Shown here one piece after another: positions 11,878-25,000 of a stretch of DNA of 64,000 nucleotides. Source of the DNA: Psococerastis gibbosa. Its lineage: Eukaryota; Arthropoda; Insecta; Psocodea; Psocidae. The stretch covers positions 42,120,770-42,184,769 of the forward strand of contig OZ020484.1 in NCBI GenBank assembly GCA_963971405.1, written 5' to 3'. The notes beneath the pieces were generated by a model that saw only the letters and a program-made list of their open reading frames with translations, was not told the DNA's origin and made no database searches. The position numbers and the translations under genes were made by a program. Every line of letters starts with the position of its first letter. Position 1 is the first letter of the stretch.

Positions 11878-12551
11878 TGCTACACATGACTGAAAACCAC
11901 AACCATGTCAAGATTAATACACCTTTCCCTTTTCTACTATCGTCCATTTCTTTCACGCAAGAATTCGCTGGACATCTGTCAAACGAAAAATATAACTTCT
12001 AAAAGCATAGATTTTACTTACCATTGTTTTATTGAATTCTTCTAGCCTACAAACATTTAAAGTCTCAGAATATTTCGTCTTCAAGATTTAAATGAGAGTG
12101 TACAATATTTGTTTTATTCATAATTTAGTTATTTAAAATTTAAAAAAATAGTCTCTCACTCTCCCACACTCACAGTTTTCTTGGCAGACTACAAACACAC
12201 AGACTAGAGTGACTAGACTGTGTGAGTACGACCGAAAACCGATAAAAATATTTTGATTTCTGATATATTATATATTATATTTATGTATCAAATGTGATTT
12301 ATTGTATTAATTTACTACTTTTAATGCTAAATTAAATTAATCTATAATAATTGGCATTATGAATCAATTTATAATAATAAGTTTTACTTCTGATTTTAAA
12401 ATCTGCTGCCACATTTGATCAGATCTGATCATCATTCTGATCTGATCAAATCATTCAAAATTTCAAATGATCAAATAAACAAGGCACAAGGCACATTGAT
12501 TTATTTGTTATTTATGTGAATTGTCTGTAATTAGTGTAATTTTTATAAATA
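11878..12551. promoter_or_regulatory. Shared upstream region of DCLK (-) and EMC7 (+)
   Basis: About 675 bp separates two divergent start codons, so both promoters must lie here or overlap 5' UTR introns. Seen: an A/T-rich centre, a cactctcccacactcacag block near 12160-12175, and a nested palindrome at 12417-12455 built from gatcagatctgatca and tgatctgatcaaa. No TATA or initiator assignment is safe. Shared regulation is inferred from spacing only. Confidence 0.5.
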
Positions 12552-15454
12552 ATGGATTGGTTTCACTATGTGTTTATTTTCAATTATTTGTACATTGTAA
12601 ACTGTGAAGAACTTGTAACTAGTTCAGAATTGTACAGCATTGAGGGAAAAGTATTTCCTCCAGATGCCTTTGCTGTCGGGCCTCTTCAAAACTGGCAAGT
12701 CAATACGAGGGTCATAGCCAACGGCGGAGACTACCTAGGTTTTTTGAAGTGAGTGTATTTTGTAAAATTACTTAATTTATCAATTTTATGCAATATGTAA
12801 AATATAATATAAAATTAAAAATATGAAGTGAAACGTAATATAAGAGGGGTGATATTCACTTGGGACCCGTCAGACTCTATGGTTCTAAAGGGACCCTTCC
12901 AACTTGGTTCTAGGCTGTTTAATGTCTAAAATGAGAAGATGTTGGCCCTAACGCTTTCCCAGAGCAAGGGGAAGGGTGAATTCCTAGCGACCAATGTCCC
13001 TCCCTGCTGACATTCACTTCATATGATAAGTGCCAATTGTCTATTTTCTAACACTTCTGAATAACAGTAGAATTCGATGTCAAGCATTAAGGTATGGACT
13101 TTTCTCTTTGTTTTAAAAAAATATTGTCTCTTAAATAGCCAAAAATTGATAGATAGTTTAGATTTAGACAGATGTTTGTATTTTATGTATATGTTTATTT
13201 GTAGTTTTGACGGTGCCGAGCACATACTGTATATCTACACTGTATTGTACTGTATGCGGTTATAATGGCCTAAGGCGTGTATTCCACCTGTCATATTTTC
13301 TTCATTTGTGCATCAAAAAATGATGAGATTTTTGTTTTAAGGAGACTATTATGCAGATACCTTCTTAACTTAGTTATCTATAATAAATTAAGTTATAATA
13401 TGGTAGAGACTTATTATTGATATCTGCTACCATATTATAACTTAATTTATAATAGTTAAGTTAAGTATCTACATAATAGTCTCCTTAAAACAAAAATCTC
13501 ATCATTTTTTAATGTATTAATGAAGAAAATATGACAAATAAGACAAGACACGCCTTATATATCATTTCATTAATATAAAACATAAAATATAAATTTATAA
13601 AAAATGTAAATTCAGGGCGAACAATAGCCCATTTTACAGAACTCTACGCTAGTCCTTTCACATAAGGCCGAAGGTGGGGGGGGGGGGGTAATTTAAACAA
13701 AATGGCAAAATGGGCACACCCACACCTACAACACGAGGCAAAGGGGAAATCTTGTAAGGCCAGCACCACGCACAGCCAAGTGTGAGTGTGACTGGTTCCT
13801 ATACTGCAAGGATTCGCCTGCCTTTGAAAACTCCCAAGCAAACTGAGAGTGGTGAGAAATGCTACTACCTTCCCTAAATCTCTTAGAGACCATCTCTCAG
13901 AGAAAGCTTTCTACACTGACTTGTCACTGAGGCACTAGCACAGTGACAGAACTATCTGATTACTTGATTGTATAATTTAACAGAAATACATACTCATTTA
14001 AGATCCATATTGGTCCTTTATCAACATAGTTTTCATGACTCTGGGAACTTACAAGACATTCACCCAGCGGAAGGCGCGAACTGCTGGTCAGTGGACATTC
14101 GGGCAATCAGGGATTTAGCAGTTGGCCTGGCAGCTCTAACAACCTGTTTGAAAAAAATTCATTACGTCTTGCTCTGTAAAATCTAAACTTTACTGCTGCC
14201 AAAATACATTAAGTGCACATATTTTCAAAAAAATTCTACTCTGGGAGATTCTTTTATTTTTTTTGTATTTATAAATTATTAATTATATTTATAAATCTGC
14301 CTCTAATATCTAAAGAGTACTGTGTAACAATAAATTAAATAAATTAGAAAGCAAAAATCCTGTTTTGCCGTGCTCCTATAACGTATTCCCTATGCTGAGG
14401 TCAAAAAGCACTTAGAACTGTTTGGTTCGAGACGGAAGTTGTATACAAAAGCTTTCTTCTACTTTCACGACTAAGAAAGGTACTGATGAAAGGGCATCAG
14501 TACCGAATGATGTTTGTGTTATGGCGAACTACCGAATCGTTGATTAACCGAGCTGCTGTTGCCCATCTTAAACGCGTGATTTAAACCTAGGCCTAATTCT
14601 ATCTGCGACCCAGAGCTCTAGCTCATGCCTGGTCAAGTTAATAAGTTGTCAGCATCCCAATTTTTCCTATGCCTCGCCCCTTGGTGGGATTGGTTATTAT
14701 TAAATCGAACACCTAAGCAATGTAGCTACATTTTTTTCAGATCTGACGGAAGCTTTTTTATCAACAATGTGCCATCAGGTTCCTATGTGGTCGAGGCAGT
14801 CAATCCTGATTTTGCGTATGAACCCGTTCGAGTTGAAATTAATTCGAAAGGAAAAATAAGAGCAAGAAAAGTGAATCATATACAAGTCTCGCAAGTAATA
14901 CAGACGCCGTACCCGTTAAAAATGAAAGCTATCGCTAAATTTCGATATTTTCAACTTCGAGAACAGTGGCGAGTCACTGATTTTCTCATGAGCCCCATGG
15001 TAAGTTTCAAATCCTTCGTTGAGTAGGTACCTGTGGGTAGATTAATCTGAGTCAGTCAGGACTCTTTCGTATTTACATATACTCGCAAAAAGATAAACAA
15101 TAGTTCAGAGAACTTCATCTGTGAATGCATACATTTTGACAGCTGTTAACAAAGATCAATATGCCACTATTAGAACTGTGGAGCGAAAAGTTTTTTTTAT
15201 TTTCTTTATTTTTTTGAATTGCTGTGATTAAACTGGTAAATTTCCTTCAGGTCCTGATGATGTTACTACCTCTAGTCCTGATAATGATTCTGCCAAAGTT
15301 GATGAATGACCCGGAGACACGCAAAGAAATGGAGCAAATTAACAACTCGATGAAGTACGAAATGCCTGACGTCTCAGAACTGTTGTCCTCGGTACTCGCC
15401 GGAAACGATAAGCAGAAGACGAAAGCAGTTAAGAACACCAAAAAGAAGCAATAA
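12552..15454 (+). CDS. EMC7: ER membrane protein complex subunit 7
   Basis: Subunit of the ER membrane protein complex, which inserts transmembrane segments into the ER membrane. Three exons, 12552-12748, 14741-14999 and 15251-15454, give 660 nt and 219 aa with matching phases; donors are aa|GTGAGT and atg|GTAAGT, acceptors ttttcag and cttcag. Seen: an N-terminal hydrophobic signal (MDWFHYVFIFNYLYIVNC), a lumenal beta-sandwich region (YSIEGKVFPPD, SGSYVVEAVNPDFAYEPVRV, GKIRARKVNHIQ), the family-typical FRYFQLREQWRVTDFLMSPM, one membrane span (VLMMLLPLVLIMILP) and a short lysine-rich cytosolic tail. The length is slightly below vertebrate EMC7 because the tail is shorter. AATAAA at 15522 serves polyadenylation. 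The gene is divergent from DCLK, and its first intron contains two repeats. Confidence 0.95.
13274..13554. mobile_element. Foldback MITE (TWA type), EMC7 intron 1
   Basis: A 281-bp near-perfect hairpin. The ends are GGCGTGTATTCCACCTGTC and ...AAGACACGCC, flanked by TAA on the left and TTA on the right, so strictly a TA or TWA duplication. The core taacttaatttataatag with ctacataatagtctccttaaaa is shared with the elements at 20857-21141 and 50469-50687. No coding capacity. Confidence 0.75.
13655..13990 (-). repeat. Inverted partner of the 10750-11130 repeat
   Basis: Reverse-complement copy of the repeat in DCLK intron 1 (gagaaagctttctacactga, gaggcactagcac, cttgtaaggccagc, cacacctacaacacgagg), with an internal run of G at 13676-13688. 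It lies in EMC7 intron 1. See 10750-11130. Confidence 0.7.
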
Positions 15455-15521
15455 AAATAATGTTCATTAGTAGCATCAGGTACCGGCAAACTGTCATCCT
15501 TGAATCCAATGCCACAAGGAA

Positions 15522-15527
15522 AATAAA
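15522..15527 (+). terminator. EMC7 polyadenylation signal
   Basis: Canonical AATAAA 68 bases after the EMC7 stop codon, in the sequence ggaaaataaagttgtc. Confidence 0.7.
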
Positions 15528-15810
15528 GTTGTCAAATGCTTGGGATAGGTTATTATTATTTATTTTTTAATAGGGGCCTTAAATTTAGTGGCCAATTCGA
15601 GCCACTGATTCGGAAATCGGACCTATTTGGTATTGTTTCCGCATGAATTTTGGCCGCTGGCAGACTGGTACATGTCAATAGATACAAACGGCTATGTTGC
15701 AATGTCATCCTTTTACTGTTTTTACATGCTTAACCAAGCAATGTTAGTCCCGGGGTAGGGTACATCGTAGCAGCAGCAGCAGTGTTATTGTATGCTGTGA
15801 TAATATAGTT

Positions 15811-16080
15811 CAGGGGTTCCCAAATTTTTTTGTGCGTGGACCACTAGATTATTTTATGATTTTCCATGGACCCCCATAGCTGTGATAGGAAAATCGTTCA
15901 ATTCTAGGACCAAGATCAAGTAGCTTGTGCCTACAATTACGTGCTAATGTTTGAATTAATGTTCAGAATTGTTTTCGGGCAGACTTACTATTTTAATTTT
16001 AATTTAAATTTCCAATAACCCAGCTGTTTTACTTTCTTATTTCTTACTTTGGCCCGTGGACCACAGGTTGGGAACCCCTG
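15811..16080. mobile_element. hAT-type non-autonomous element
   Basis: A 270-bp element with inverted ends CAGGGGTTCCCAAA / GTTGGGAACCCCTG and a perfect 8-bp duplication ATATAGTT (15803-15810 and 16081-16088). Subterminal matches continue (gtggaccac). An 8-bp duplication and CAGGG-type ends are diagnostic of the hAT superfamily. There is no transposase, so it depended on a partner in trans. Confidence 0.9.
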
Positions 16081-16088
16081 ATATAGTT

Positions 16089-17561
16089 AATTAGAAATTG
16101 TTCTAGACTTTTTACTCGTCAAAATAATTCGTGCCCGTGCAAAATTCTAGGCTCGTAACATTTGTCACATTGGACTATGGCAGTGACAACTGCTACGTAA
16201 AAAATTGGTTGTCTGTAAAGTCGGTTTTACGGACGATAGTTTAACGTGACGTCATAAAAAAATTGTAATAAGCAATGAAAAGCACATTAAGATGAGGCGT
16301 AACGGATGAGCGTCACACTTTTTCGTGCATGCACCCAGTGTTCCAGCCAGCGCTCATCGATTTATTAAACCTTGTCACGTAAAAAATATAAAAATCACAG
16401 GAAATATTGATAGTGGAGATTTTATTGGGAACGCATGGTATAGAAGAAATGTTCCCCATACATTTGGATATGCATGGTCATCACTAACCCAGATACCAAG
16501 TAATGGATGGCGCGGGAAGCGTGGACCTTTTCAGTAATTACTACTCCTTCCAGAGCTAAAAGAGCGTCGAATCCAATGGCTGGGTCATGTACACCGTATG
16601 CAAGCGGAGAGGTCGCCGAAGCTAGTTTTCGAAGACACTTTCAACCACCGTAGGCGTCCCGGTAGGCCAATGCTAAGATGATGGGCACGCCACCGGCACC
16701 CGAGATTGGAAGCGAGGGGCGGAAGATCGTCCCAGGTGGCGAGGTGTAGGGGCAGTGGCCAAAAGTCCCCCCCGGGCTGGACGCGCTAACCTGATTCAAA
16801 GTCCAGAGCAGTGACCAATTAGTAACAACCACATTCTCAATGCAGCCCAACATTTCTTATATCCCATGATAATTCTTAGATCCTGTAACATATGATTTGG
16901 CATATAATAAATGAGTTGCCTATTTTCAAATGGGGCTCTCCGTTTGACCTTACTTTTCAGAAGAGCTAGAAAACCGATTCTATCTCAATTCCTTATCCCC
17001 CTTAACTCGCAATTAATATGGGGGGGGGGGGCATGTTTGTTATGATTGGCTGAGATGGAGCTAGCTCGTTTTGTTCTAAGGAAAGAATGGATAGATTCTC
17101 TTAAAAAACAAGTCTAACTTTAGAGGAGCATTTAACATAGGAGACGCCAAAGTGTTGTCTATCGATAGGCCTTTAATCCAATAAAAAAAACTCGTAATTA
17201 TTATGGATCCATTTGAAAATAGGCAACTGAAATACATAAATAGGCCCAGGTTGAAAACTTCACGAAAGACTACGACGACCAAGTATCGCCCGCCTTCATT
17301 ATTACTTGTATGTGTTGAGCTGACATAAGCCTCGGGACCATTTGAACAGCATTTAATTGATAGGCTACAAATGACGAGGGGAGTTAGTTCAGTGAGTACT
17401 AATACTTAAATTTATTTAATTTACATAGTCTATAGTCATAGACTACCCAGTTACCATCGAGACCTGACTCGTCAGTGCCTGGTCATCTGTTGGAGACTCC
17501 CCCCCCCCAAGTCTAATTAATCACACTCTGACGGTGGCCTAAGTTTTAGCTTTAACAATTC
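16089..17561. other. Intergenic DNA with a retrotransposon remnant
   Basis: No intact gene. At about 16550-16675 a plus-strand reading gives LKERRIQWLGHVHRMQAERS and then RRRPGRPM. This is the C-terminal signature of RTE-like reverse transcriptases (compare 36180-35970), here a short decayed fragment. A G-run lies at 17020-17029. Confidence 0.55.
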
Positions 17562-17564
17562 TTA

Positions 17565-17800
17565 GGTCCGCATTACACTAAAACATTTTATAAAAGTTAT
17601 TTGACAAATATCTTTGATAGTGTAATAGGCCATATTTTATAAAACATTTTTTTTTATAAAATGTAATAGGTTAGCATTACATTTTATAAAAGAAAATGGC
17701 GAAGTTCAGTTGGACTGTTGAAACAATTTTTAATAAAAGACCCATTCTTCAAATATTTTATAAAATATGTTTTATAAAATGTTTTAGTGTAATACGGGCC
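17565..17800. mobile_element. Harbinger-like MITE with TTA duplication
   Basis: A 236-bp element with ends GGTCCGCATTACACTAAAAC / GTTTTAGTGTAATACGGGCC and TTA on both sides (17562-17564, 17801-17803). The inward match (attttataaaa) is repeated several times internally. The G-G-C-C-G-T-A-T-T-A-C-A-C type of end is characteristic of PIF/Harbinger elements. An internal stretch at 17696-17750 reads MAKFSWTVETIFNKRP, possibly a scrap of a Myb/MADF-like accessory protein, but it is too short to assert. Confidence 0.8.
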
Positions 17801-17803
17801 TTA

Positions 17804-19026
17804 GCCTCTTCAAGTTACAACATGTGACATTGACGCCTCCTCTCCCCTCGATACTGGCATGTCCTCTTCAGCGGCACGTGTGTATTAGCCCCTACATCCT
17901 CCATCACTTGCTGTAGATCATCATTTCTCGGGCGCCCAGGTCGCTGTCGCTTATTCGTACATAGTTATTTATTGTAGCTGTCACTTTTCATTAATTTGCT
18001 ATATTAATTGTCCGTAAATGTGGAGAAAGGTTGACACCAGTAAAAGACCATAAGAGCTGCAAGAAAATTTATTCCAATAGGAAGTCACAACCAACTTAAA
18101 GAGAAGGCACAAATGTGTCAACATCATTGGAATTTTCAGACAGGCAAAGAAAGGAAATTGTTTTTTGATATGCGAAAAAGTAAACAATCTTGCCCAAAAG
18201 CCATCAGACTAATAATTAGTTTCAAAAAACATATGCTTATGAAAGACGACTGCTAACAAACAGCCTACTTTTACTTGTTTATTGTTAGGAAAATTAATTT
18301 TTAGTTTTAAGAAATTTTATGGAAAGTAAGGAACTTGCATAACATTCATCACTGGGCAGCTACTCGTTCAATTAATGTATAAAAACTTAACATACGCCAA
18401 TGACAGGAACAGGCACAATTCGGAGCAAAAAATTATGGATCTTATTCAATTCATCAGTACCGTATCAAGCAATTCTTTCATGCTTAAATGGGCTAACTTG
18501 TAACATGCAATGTAAAATTTAATGAATATAGTAGAACTCTTGACTATCCGAATCGCTTTCAGAAAACGTATTTAAGACGGCGCAAACGCACAATTCTAAT
18601 ACTGTCTACTTGTCTTTCCCCCTTATGCGAAGCAAGTGGGATATAACATATAACAGTGTCTTATTTTTGACAAAGGGTGGAAAATTAGCTTTTTTTCTTG
18701 GAAAAAATATTAACCCCTCGGCCATTAATTATAACGATGGTCGCAATTGTTTCGGATAACTGACGTTCTACTGTACTGTATTCCTAAGAATGGAAAAAAA
18801 AAAAAAAATGAAGCAACCCTGTGATGGAAGACGAGACATAACAATTTGACAACTTAAATCATTGTAACATTAATAACTTGAACAAAAAAATACCCAATTC
18901 GGTGTATCCAATAATGTCAGTCCCAAAGTAAAAACTTCGGTGAACTAAAGAAATCCATAAACATTAACACTAAATTCTAGCATTTTTTAGACACAATTCC
19001 AAGCAGTTCGGTGGTATTTGTATACT
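17804..19026. other. 3' flank of the 53BP1 gene
   Basis: AT-rich, with no gene or repeat I can support. It probably includes the 3' UTR of the minus-strand 53BP1 gene. No convincing polyadenylation signal was identified close to the stop. Confidence 0.4.
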
Positions 19027-22000
19027 CTAGGAAGACGCAGATTGGTACCCGTAGTGAAATGACTGGTGTGCTTTGCTCTGGATCGGGTAGCCATGCACCA
19101 GGCTTTGTATGACCCATCGGGTTGAGACTATTTCCGGACCCTCGGCTCCCAAAGCTTCTACCATCTCCAACAGATGGCCAGGCACTGACGAGTCAGTCAC
19201 TATGGTGTCTGCGTAGTTTAACTCTGAAAATGAAATTAATTGAGAAGGGCGACTTGGTTATGTTCGAAAGTAACAGTAAAGAAGTTTGAGCCAGCCTTGT
19301 CTCTCGAGGTCAAGCAATTTTACTAGTGACCAATCGTGGCTGCCATATGAATAGCATTGTTATTATTCTTTTTATTTAATAAATTGACTGTCGTTTTCAA
19401 AATTGTACGGATATTATGATGGCACGAAACTAGTTCTCATACTTGGTTAAGTCGAGTTAACACCTGTTACCATCTCAAGGGGACGCATGACTGAGCTTGC
19501 CCACTGACAATTGTAGTCAGTGTGAGTAGACATCGAAGAGTGAACCAGTTTGCCAATGACTAGAAATTAATTCGGAAAAAACGCCAATAATGTCCAAAAA
19601 CCGATGGCGTCGTTGGCAGGGTAAAGTTCAGTGGGCCACGCTAGGCCCATAATAAATCAATCAATAGTAATAATATTGACTACATGTTTAGAATGTGCTC
19701 TAATATCCAAATAGGTAAATTTTCGTAAGGGTATATCTTGTGCGTTAAATGTTAAATCGATGATATAAGAACTTATGTGGCAAATGAAAAAACGTCATCT
19801 TACACCACAGAAAACGATTTTTTAGAATCACCCCCCCCCCCCCCTCCAGGGAGACAAGATGGAACTAGAATAGAAATGAAGTGATAATAAGCGAGTCCAA
19901 GGAGGCAGAACCATTCGCGGAAAAAATAGTGAGAAAGAGACACCTTTGGTTCGGACATGCGAAGCTAATGGATAACTGCAGGTGCGCGAGGCAATGGCCG
20001 GAGGAAGATATGAGCACGAAGTGGTGAATAATCAGAACTGGAAAGACAGGAGGAGTAGAGTAGGCTAACCATCACTCAAATCCGGGCAACTAAAGCTGAT
20101 TATTGAGGATGCTTTACACGACGTAAAATTAATAACAATTTAGGTGTAAAAGCAGCTTGTTTACACTTCCTGTTAGGACTAGGGGACTTCCTGAACCTCA
20201 TTGTGGTGTGTCAATTTGATTCTGGTAGGAATAGAAAGTTACGTGCTGGCTCCAGATAAGTTAAGTATACGTATACATTCCACTTACCATTTTCGCTAAG
20301 AATTTCAGCGCCAGTCTTTTCTAAAATTATAGTCCAGAACTTGAGGAACAAAGCATCCGCGTCACCATCACTGGACTTTGAGAAAATGTAGACGTGACGG
20401 CCATGGAAAGTTTTGGAGAGTTTTCGGGACCGCTCCATCCAACGAGATTCTGTCACCGACCAGCCCGAGTGAGGAAGTGACATCCGTCGGAAATCCTATG
20501 AAAATAAGAGAATTGTGTAGCAACAGGTGTTGAAGAAGCTGTGGCAGCCTGGGTTGAAGGGGAGACTACCGTTAGCTAGGAAATAAGCGTGTGTGCCATT
20601 CGACAACTCACGATATAATAACAGAAAAGACAGGGTACAAAAACTCAAGAAAACACAATACACACAAAAACTATATATATATAAAACTATACTATCTTTT
20701 AAGCTAAACATATACTAAACATACAGATCTAGACCCTGGGTGGCTGGTGGCCCACCCTAGCTACTACCCAGGGTCGTCCCTAGGTTCACTCCCTCTTACT
20801 TCTGTATGCTACGGTATATGAACGTAACAACAGGAATGATGAGGAGTCATTGTTAAGGCGGCTATTCCACCGACCATTTGCCTCACTTGTGAAAGTGCTT
20901 GTGAAGCAGTGAATTTTGTCATTGAAGTTTGTTTTGTTTTAATGAGACTGTTATGTAGATACTTAAATGACCTAAGTTATATTATTAATGATGTCTGCTA
21001 CCATATTATAACTTAATTTATAATAGGTAAGTTATGTATCTACATAATAGTCTCCTTAAAACAAAACAAACGTCAATAACAAAATTCTCATCTTCACAAG
21101 CCCTTTCACAAGTGAGGCAAATGGTCGGTGGAATAGCCGCCTAAGGGAAAAACGCGGCAGCCGGACAGGGTGTCAACCACAACTTGCCAAATAGAGCCAC
21201 GGTCAAGAGAGAGAATTCCTCTCTACCAGTCCACAGGCCTAAGCCTCACTGGGTTGCCTTGGCACGGCATTGTGTAGCAGCAACTAAGACTCAAACGCGA
21301 TTTGACGCGAATACGACAAAGATCTCAGCCATTTTTAAATCAGATTTTTCATTCAGCGTTCATGGGTTCAACCAGTTATTCGCAGGGAAGAGCAGCTCCG
21401 TAGAGGAGTAAAAAGTAAAAACTACATAAGTAGGCCTATGTTTCCAATTTAATATTTTTTTTTTTTATTTCGACGAGTGTTCCGCAATTCTTTAGCACAA
21501 GTAACCTTCAGTGCATACCCTATTTAGTTGTGCACAGCCTGCATACATGAAACCAGCCAGTAAGGGACAACCCTACATATAACCCTTAGCCCGAGAACTG
21601 GCGACGCCATTGGTTAACGTTATATCTCAATTTAGCAAAGGTTGGCTACCAGTTGGCTACGCCTATGAAGTTAACAGGCATTGTCTATAACAAACAAGCG
21701 AGCTCTGAGGATTGCATTTAGGCCGCTTAATATTGATGGGCATTGCTAGTAACCTATCGGTCTTGTTTCACTTGGGATTTGGTAATTGTGTGAGGCAGTT
21801 AGAGAGTTGCTCCATTATGGTAGGAATGCCCGAAATAATGTGAAATAAACTGATTAATCAGGACTTAGTTGATCATACATAAACTAAGACAGTGCAAGCA
21901 AACCAAGAAAATCTCCTCCCAGGAATAATAGTAATAATAATGTGTAGTAAAAATATTCTGTCGGGGGCACAATAAGGCTTCAATGCATAAATATGCTAAG

Positions 22001-25000
22001 TACGTACCCCAATAAAAAAAAAAAATAATAAGAATATGACATAACAAGCAAACACATACCCCTCCGCGCTTGACTGCAAGAATGATCTGGAGGTGGTTCA
22101 CGGCATCGATACCGTGGGCCAGACAGAGTAGGAACCTAGCAGACTGGCTGGGCCTGTTGGTGACCAGGCGCGTGTTGGCGTACTCTGCAGGCGGAATGTC
22201 CTCAAACCTCTCGTAGACTTTGCCGCCACCCGCCGTCAACTGCTTCCGGAGGTGCTCTTCGTTGAACGGAATTTTCTCCTGAGTTTCGTAATGGTGGACG
22301 TCTTCCGACTCTGTCAAAACAAATTTTCAATTTTTTTAAATCCACCTTTGCCAAATTTACTACTACTGCTACTAAATCTACCTAAAAATTATGGTATTAT
22401 TGTGGAATCAAAAAATTTCGTCTAATATTCCCTTTATTGAGCAATTCCACTTGCTACAACTGTGCGCAATAACATTTGCCAAAATATCTTCGCACTGAAC
22501 ACTTTTACTGACAATACAGTATTTTCTTTAACGAATAATTAAAGAACACCCTAACCTGACATGGACACATCGGAGGCACTTTCAGGTTTCTTCCTCGCGG
22601 GGCGTCCCTCATTGCCGACAGATTTAACGTAGCAAAATAGGAACGACATATTAGCGAAGATGGTACTGCCCTCCGCAGGCACAGGACCTAAATCCTCCGA
22701 CACAGCGGGCTCTTTGAGAATCCTTCGCCGTGATTTGCGAGCCGGTCCGCCCACCGCAGCGGACTTACTGGCAGACGTCGCCTTTGCCGCGCTGTTAGCA
22801 ACACTGAGATCAATATCCAGGCATGGCGTGTACTCCAGTCCCACTGGCGGTGCCGAGTCAGCCTCCTGCAATATTACAAATTTGTAAAGAGTGCAAGTTT
22901 TTTTCCTACATTGTACCTGGTTAGGCTTAGCAGCTCTCAACCAACACGGTTCTCCTCCTGAGGGTTTTACCCTCACTGTACGTTCCTATAATGGTAACGA
23001 ACATTATGTTCTCAATTTTTTCAGATTAAGTTCATGCCCCGCTATAGTCCTCGTAGTCCTCAACAACCTCCTCACAAAAATTTGCCAACCCTCAGTATAG
23101 CTAGTCTCTGCGATGCATGCATTTGGTGCTCAAAGTTTATACTCTTCACTGTGAAAAGTTGCTGTATCTTGGAGTTTCGAAGTACTATTCTGTTTCCCCA
23201 AGTTATGCAAAAATATGTAGTACACTGCAGAAATATGCTCGCGATTGTGCTATGTTTTTGTCGCATCTTCTTTTGGTTAGAAAAATGGCCAGCCTTGAAT
23301 TTTCAGAAGAAGCAGTCCTGTCCCGGTCCCAGAATCATTGGTTTACAAATAATTGTAATGGTTTTTTAAGTACTGCTGTCTACTGTATTTTACAAAGAAA
23401 TACCAGGAAATTGATATTGCAGAAAATAAAATAGGTATCTTAGAATAAAGCAACTGTAATTTTGCGTCGAAAAAGAAAAGTAGAGACCCGCACCCGCGCC
23501 TTATATTTTCCACAAAATACGGACACTGCAGGCTGCGGATAAACTTGATCAGATCATTATTTTGACTGGACGCAAAACTTTTGCTAGTAAAAAATTAGGA
23601 ACGTATACTTTCGACACTTGAACTGTAGTTTCTGGGAGGGCTTTCAATATAACATCAAATTAACGAATTTCCGGGACCGCGACTTTCTGGATCAGGCATC
23701 CTTTGTACGGTTCCGGGTCTCGTAATTCTATATTGTAGGAAATAGTGAAAACCATTATTATATCTGCATTTTGTCTCTAAAGCTTGCTCTCAATGAAGTT
23801 ACTTTTCAATTCGTAAGAAAACTAATTTTCCATAACACACCTTGGATCTATTAGCTCTGCCACTAGATGGGACAAAAGGTCCGATATCACGGGGACGGAC
23901 CCGGCGTCTGCCGGACACGATGTTGTCGAGGTCGACGGCCGATTTCTGCAGAGAGGACGTACTGGGAGTGCCGAACTGAGCGACGCTGCAGTCAGTCCGA
24001 ATAACCACCACTTGGCTCATATCCAGCCGCATTTTGGAGGGTTTGACTTGAATTTCTTGACCAGCGATATCAACTATGAAATTTTCTTCCCTGAAATATT
24101 AAGAGAGTAAGGTTTCTCATTTAAAAAAGGGCAAATCGGGTCAATTACCGTAGAGTAGAATTAGACGATTCAATAAATCTGCTACCACGTTTCCCCATAT
24201 CCCAAACAGCCGTCGATCGTAACCCCAAACAATACCAAGTTACTGGCATGTAAAATTCTCATAACGTACTGCGCAGGATTTGCAATTGAAACAATGGAAA
24301 TGGGGGATCATCGTATGGTCGAAGATGAACTATCTTTTGGTCGGCCAAAAATGGGGGGTTTTCGGGCGTCATAGATGGTAGCTCGGAATTTTTTAATGCA
24401 AACCTTGTACAGTTTAGAATTTGCGAGCCCGAACCTTTTATCAATCCCGGGATAAACGTGGTGTTATAATGGTATGGTCAGATTGTCTAGTAGCTATCAT
24501 AGAATTACTAAAAAAATAATCCTCGTGATTACATCAATTAATATTTACTCTTACACTGAGCTCGAAAGAAATGTAAGGCACCCTAAAGTAATTACGAAGT
24601 TATTTTAAGGGCAACCGAGTAGTTGTTTCTGATGTTTTGGTGTATTATATGCTATATCAGAATGGTGATGTTTGGCAAACTGCTATCAGGAGCGCACTGG
24701 CCAACGAGATCTTTCACTCCGATTCATGACCTACTGTACGTTCCTCTTTCAAGCTCAATTTCTGAGAAATATGAGTTAATAGTTACTGACTGTAACTGCT
24801 CTAGTGGGCAATACATGCAACTGGCGAGAACAAGCTATCGACACTTAAATTTAAAAAATCCCTTTCGGCTCAAGCCGATCAGGTGTAGGGAGGTTTCATT
24901 AAAGCACCGACCCCAATCTCTGAAATCCTGGGATTGTGACCTCAAGTCCAGTTACACGTCAAATGAAAGCGCTTTTTACGCCATTTAATTAGGGAACCTA

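Noticed and set aside
22891..23434. Overlapping plus-strand frames of about 70-110 codons
   Set aside because: They lie in a 53BP1 intron, show no domain signature or codon bias, and several overlap in different frames.
24623..24988. 121-codon plus-strand frame
   Set aside because: Within a 53BP1 intron, with no recognisable domain or splice context. Probably chance.
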